Assembly: GCF_000315915.1 (NCBI RefSeq)
Contig: NC_020187.1
Location: forward strand, 310,001-374,000
Origin: Henningerozyma blattae CBS 6284
Taxonomy: Eukaryota; Ascomycota; Saccharomycetes; Saccharomycetales; Saccharomycetaceae
Length of the DNA stretch: 64,000 bases
Direction: 5' to 3'
The notes under the pieces: model-generated
What the model was told of the DNA's origin: nothing
What the model saw: the letters and a program-made list of their open reading frames with translations, nothing else
The model's database searches: none
In this document: positions 62,146 to 64,000 of the stretch, piece by piece
How the letters are laid out: each line of letters starts with the position of its first letter
Numbering within the stretch: the first letter of the stretch is position 1
Program-made: the position numbers and the translations under genes

Positions 62146-62832
62146 TCAGAAGTTTTTTCGAAGGGCAGCTGGAGGGTGAATAAATATCAAATCAATAGCC
62201 ATATAATTTAACGAAAATGTTGCTAAAAGCAGAAGTACAAATATATTAGTTGCTAAAATTAAGTATTTGTAAAATTCCAACCCTGATATATTTAAAAAGT
62301 TCATCACCCATATACTGCCGCAACGAATAAACCCAAGGATAATTATAAAAAAAATTTCATGATACAAACTGGCTTTTCAATCGACCTTTTAGAAAATTGA
62401 GGGCAATCAAATTTAGCACAACGAATTTCTTCTATGGATGGAACAGAATCTACTTTTTTCAGATATATGAAATATGAAAAAAGAACTAATATTTGTGTAA
62501 TTGACTGAATGAAAAAAAATTCGACGATTATAATAGTGGGTAGCGGTTTTGTTTCAAGAATAGTCCAAACATATTCGAGTCCACTTAATACAATTGCCAT
62601 TCCACAATCAATTACAGAAGATATGAGGCACCAAGGAATTCTTCTTTGCTCCAATACGATGGAATCATTCGCTCCAAAGTTAAATATTTTATATATTTTT
62701 GATAAGAGTGACTATTATCCCAGGAATATCATTCGAGGGGCACTCATAAAACTCAGGATTCAAATAAAAACCTGTTTCATTGGGGTGAATTTTTTTTTCA
62801 ATATCTTCCCTATCTTTGCCTTTGTATATCAT
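62146..62832 (-). pseudogene. decayed multi-span membrane protein gene, family not identified
   Basis: Three minus-strand frames give consecutive pieces of one protein. 62832-62689 gives MIYKGKDREDIEKKIHPNET and on to a stop. About 62700-62343 gives NDSIVLEQRRIPWCLISSVI with two or three membrane spans. 62367-62146 gives IIILGFIRCGSIWVMNFLN with two more spans and the end PPAALRKNF. The last two join if the T8 run at 62347-62354 had one more T; the first two need one shift near 62700. Estimated original length is about 230 residues with four or five spans. No start in frame further upstream. Lies between CPR7 and GEA1, which are adjacent in S. cerevisiae, so this is an extra gene here. Confidence 0.6.
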
Positions 62833-63517
62833 GATTCAAAAATTACTAACTTCTTGTAATTTTTTTTTACCATACATAACATTTTCAAAGACTAATATAC
62901 TCACTTCTTTTTTTTAGTTTAAATATTTGAAGAAACTCCGACTTTAGATGTTAGTCTACTTATTTGCTTTCGGTTATCCCTATAATCCTCCTACCATATT
63001 CCCTAAGAAAGTTAATTAAATATTTAATATTTTAAGGGTAAAAGAAAATTGAATATCCTAGGGTCTTCTTAATTATTTTAGAAATATTAAATGGACATGC
63101 TTCCCTAATACTCTTACAAGTCAATAGTTTAAACAAGTAAATATTTGTCCATATTTTAACCATCTATACGTTCAATTGGCCTGTATTTTTTTCAATCTAT
63201 ATAAAATTTTTTCGATTGCTGGCGTTGAATATAAGCCTCAGTTAAGACTCGAGCCTGGGAAACGATCTTTTTTATGACGTTTTCTCTCGGCAATTTGTTT
63301 TCCCCACAATGGGAAAAGCGAAAACAACTGGCAGATTCACATTGATGAAATATAAACGTAAATAGGAATTTTATCATTTTACTTTAATATTGCTTATTTT
63401 AGATTAATATTGTTTATGCAGGAAACGAGATAAGACAAGCTTTAAGGAATTAATTTTGATTGGTAACTACTACATATTCTTCAATAGAAGTTATAAAACA
63501 AGATCATTATTCCGACA
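62833..63517 (+). promoter_or_regulatory. intergenic tract upstream of GEA1
   Basis: 685 bp of AT-rich DNA with the GEA1 promoter in its right half. I see no TATA or named motif; a short minus-strand frame at 63192-63377 looks random. Confidence 0.35.
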
Positions 63518-64000
63518 ATGTATGATTCATTTGAAGTAGGTGCTGTAGACCCAGTTACAGTAATAATCAAAGAATGTATCACTTTATCTACTGCAATGCG
63601 AAAGGATCCTCGTAACGATTCACAATTAGGAGTTGCAGCTATTCTGGGGGGTGGCTCAGAGATATTTAGTAATGATGATGATTATTTGGCAAGTACTTTT
63701 AATAATTTATCAATAAATCATCACGATAGTCCCCTTTTGTCAAATTTCATTCAATTGAGATTAAAACTAAATAAACTTCAGACTCTAGATGGAATCGATT
63801 CATTAGCTATTTTAAAACCTTTTTTAAATGTTATTAGTGATAGTTCTGTTCCAGGCTATATTACGTCAATTGCCTTGGACTCTTTACAAAAGTTTTATTC
63901 ATTAGAAATAATTAATAATAATAGTACAAACCACATATTAGCTTATAGAGGTACTGTTAATGCATTGGCTCATTGCCGATTTGAAGGCTCATCTGCCATG
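63518..64000 (+). CDS. GEA1: ARF guanine-nucleotide exchange factor, Golgi (5' part; runs off the window)
   Basis: First 161 codons only. The N-terminus MYDSFEVGAVDPVTVIIKEC followed by ITLSTAMRKDPRNDSQLGVAAILGGGSEIF and NALAHCRFEGSS matches the DCB domain start of the large Sec7-family GEFs Gea1/Gea2 (about 1400 aa). These activate Arf1 at the Golgi for COPI vesicle formation. GEA1 is chosen over GEA2 because CPR7 and GEA1 are neighbours in S. cerevisiae (YJR032W/YJR031C). The catalytic Sec7 domain lies beyond the window. The ATG at 63518 is the only one giving this N-terminus. Confidence 0.93.
   Translation, partial: MYDSFEVGAVDPVTVIIKECITLSTAMRKDPRNDSQLGVAAILGGGSEIFSNDDDYLASTFNNLSINHHDSPLLSNFIQLRLKLNKLQTLDGIDSLAILKPFLNVISDSSVPGYITSIALDSLQKFYSLEIINNNSTNHILAYRGTVNALAHCRFEGSSAM

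Overview
The window is nuclear DNA of a budding yeast in the Saccharomycetaceae. Evidence: about twenty protein genes whose products can be aligned from memory with Saccharomyces cerevisiae proteins over most of their length; introns with GTATGT donors and TACTAAC branch points; tRNA genes of Saccharomyces type (including an intron-bearing tRNA-Leu); an RNase P RNA gene with a tRNA-like Pol III leader; and solo LTRs close to Pol III genes. The DNA is AT-rich, with a few abrupt GC-rich islands (about 3.0-3.6, 34.3-37.1 and 50.4-51.3 kb). A 20-N assembly gap lies at 39522-39541. Intergenic tracts are long for a yeast (several of 2-4 kb) and two decayed genes are visible. I cannot name the species; the mixed synteny suggests a post-whole-genome-duplication genus such as Kazachstania, Naumovozyma or Tetrapisispora.

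Layout: 0-6 kb holds a TMT1-like methyltransferase, an old yellow enzyme and GLC3. 6-10.6 kb is gene-poor, with a tandem tRNA-Ala/tRNA-Gly pair and a solo LTR. 10.6-20.8 kb carries BUB2, MUD2, LHS1 and STV1. 21-22.2 kb holds tRNA-Leu(CAA) followed by nested LTR-like repeats. 22.5-23.3 kb encodes an unusual cysteine-rich protein made of about 44 pentads. After a 3.4 kb empty tract come VMA9 (three tiny exons) and divergent STP22 (one intron), then CBF5, SIS1, RFX1, LEU2 and RLP7 to 39.4 kb. 39.5-45.4 kb is a desert with a broken gene, a second pair of LTR-like repeats and a second copy of the tRNA-Ala/Gly pair. 45.6-49.5 kb holds TSR4, IFM1 and a small unknown gene; 52-54.7 kb a PMP1/PMP2-type proteolipid and PXP1; 54.7-64 kb a second solo LTR, RPR1, PET191, RAV1, CPR7, a decayed membrane-protein gene and the 5' part of GEA1.

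Shared themes: three V-ATPase genes (STV1, VMA9, RAV1); chaperone functions (LHS1, SIS1, CPR7); and three ribosome-biogenesis genes (CBF5, RLP7, TSR4) that each have PAC- and RRPE-like promoter motifs. The items most worth a second look are the cysteine pentad-repeat protein, the duplicated tRNA-Ala/Gly tandem that looks like a dimeric transcription unit, an LTR-like family sitting directly at tRNA 3' ends, the C-terminal motif array of RAV1, and a one-base frame break at the start of BUB2.
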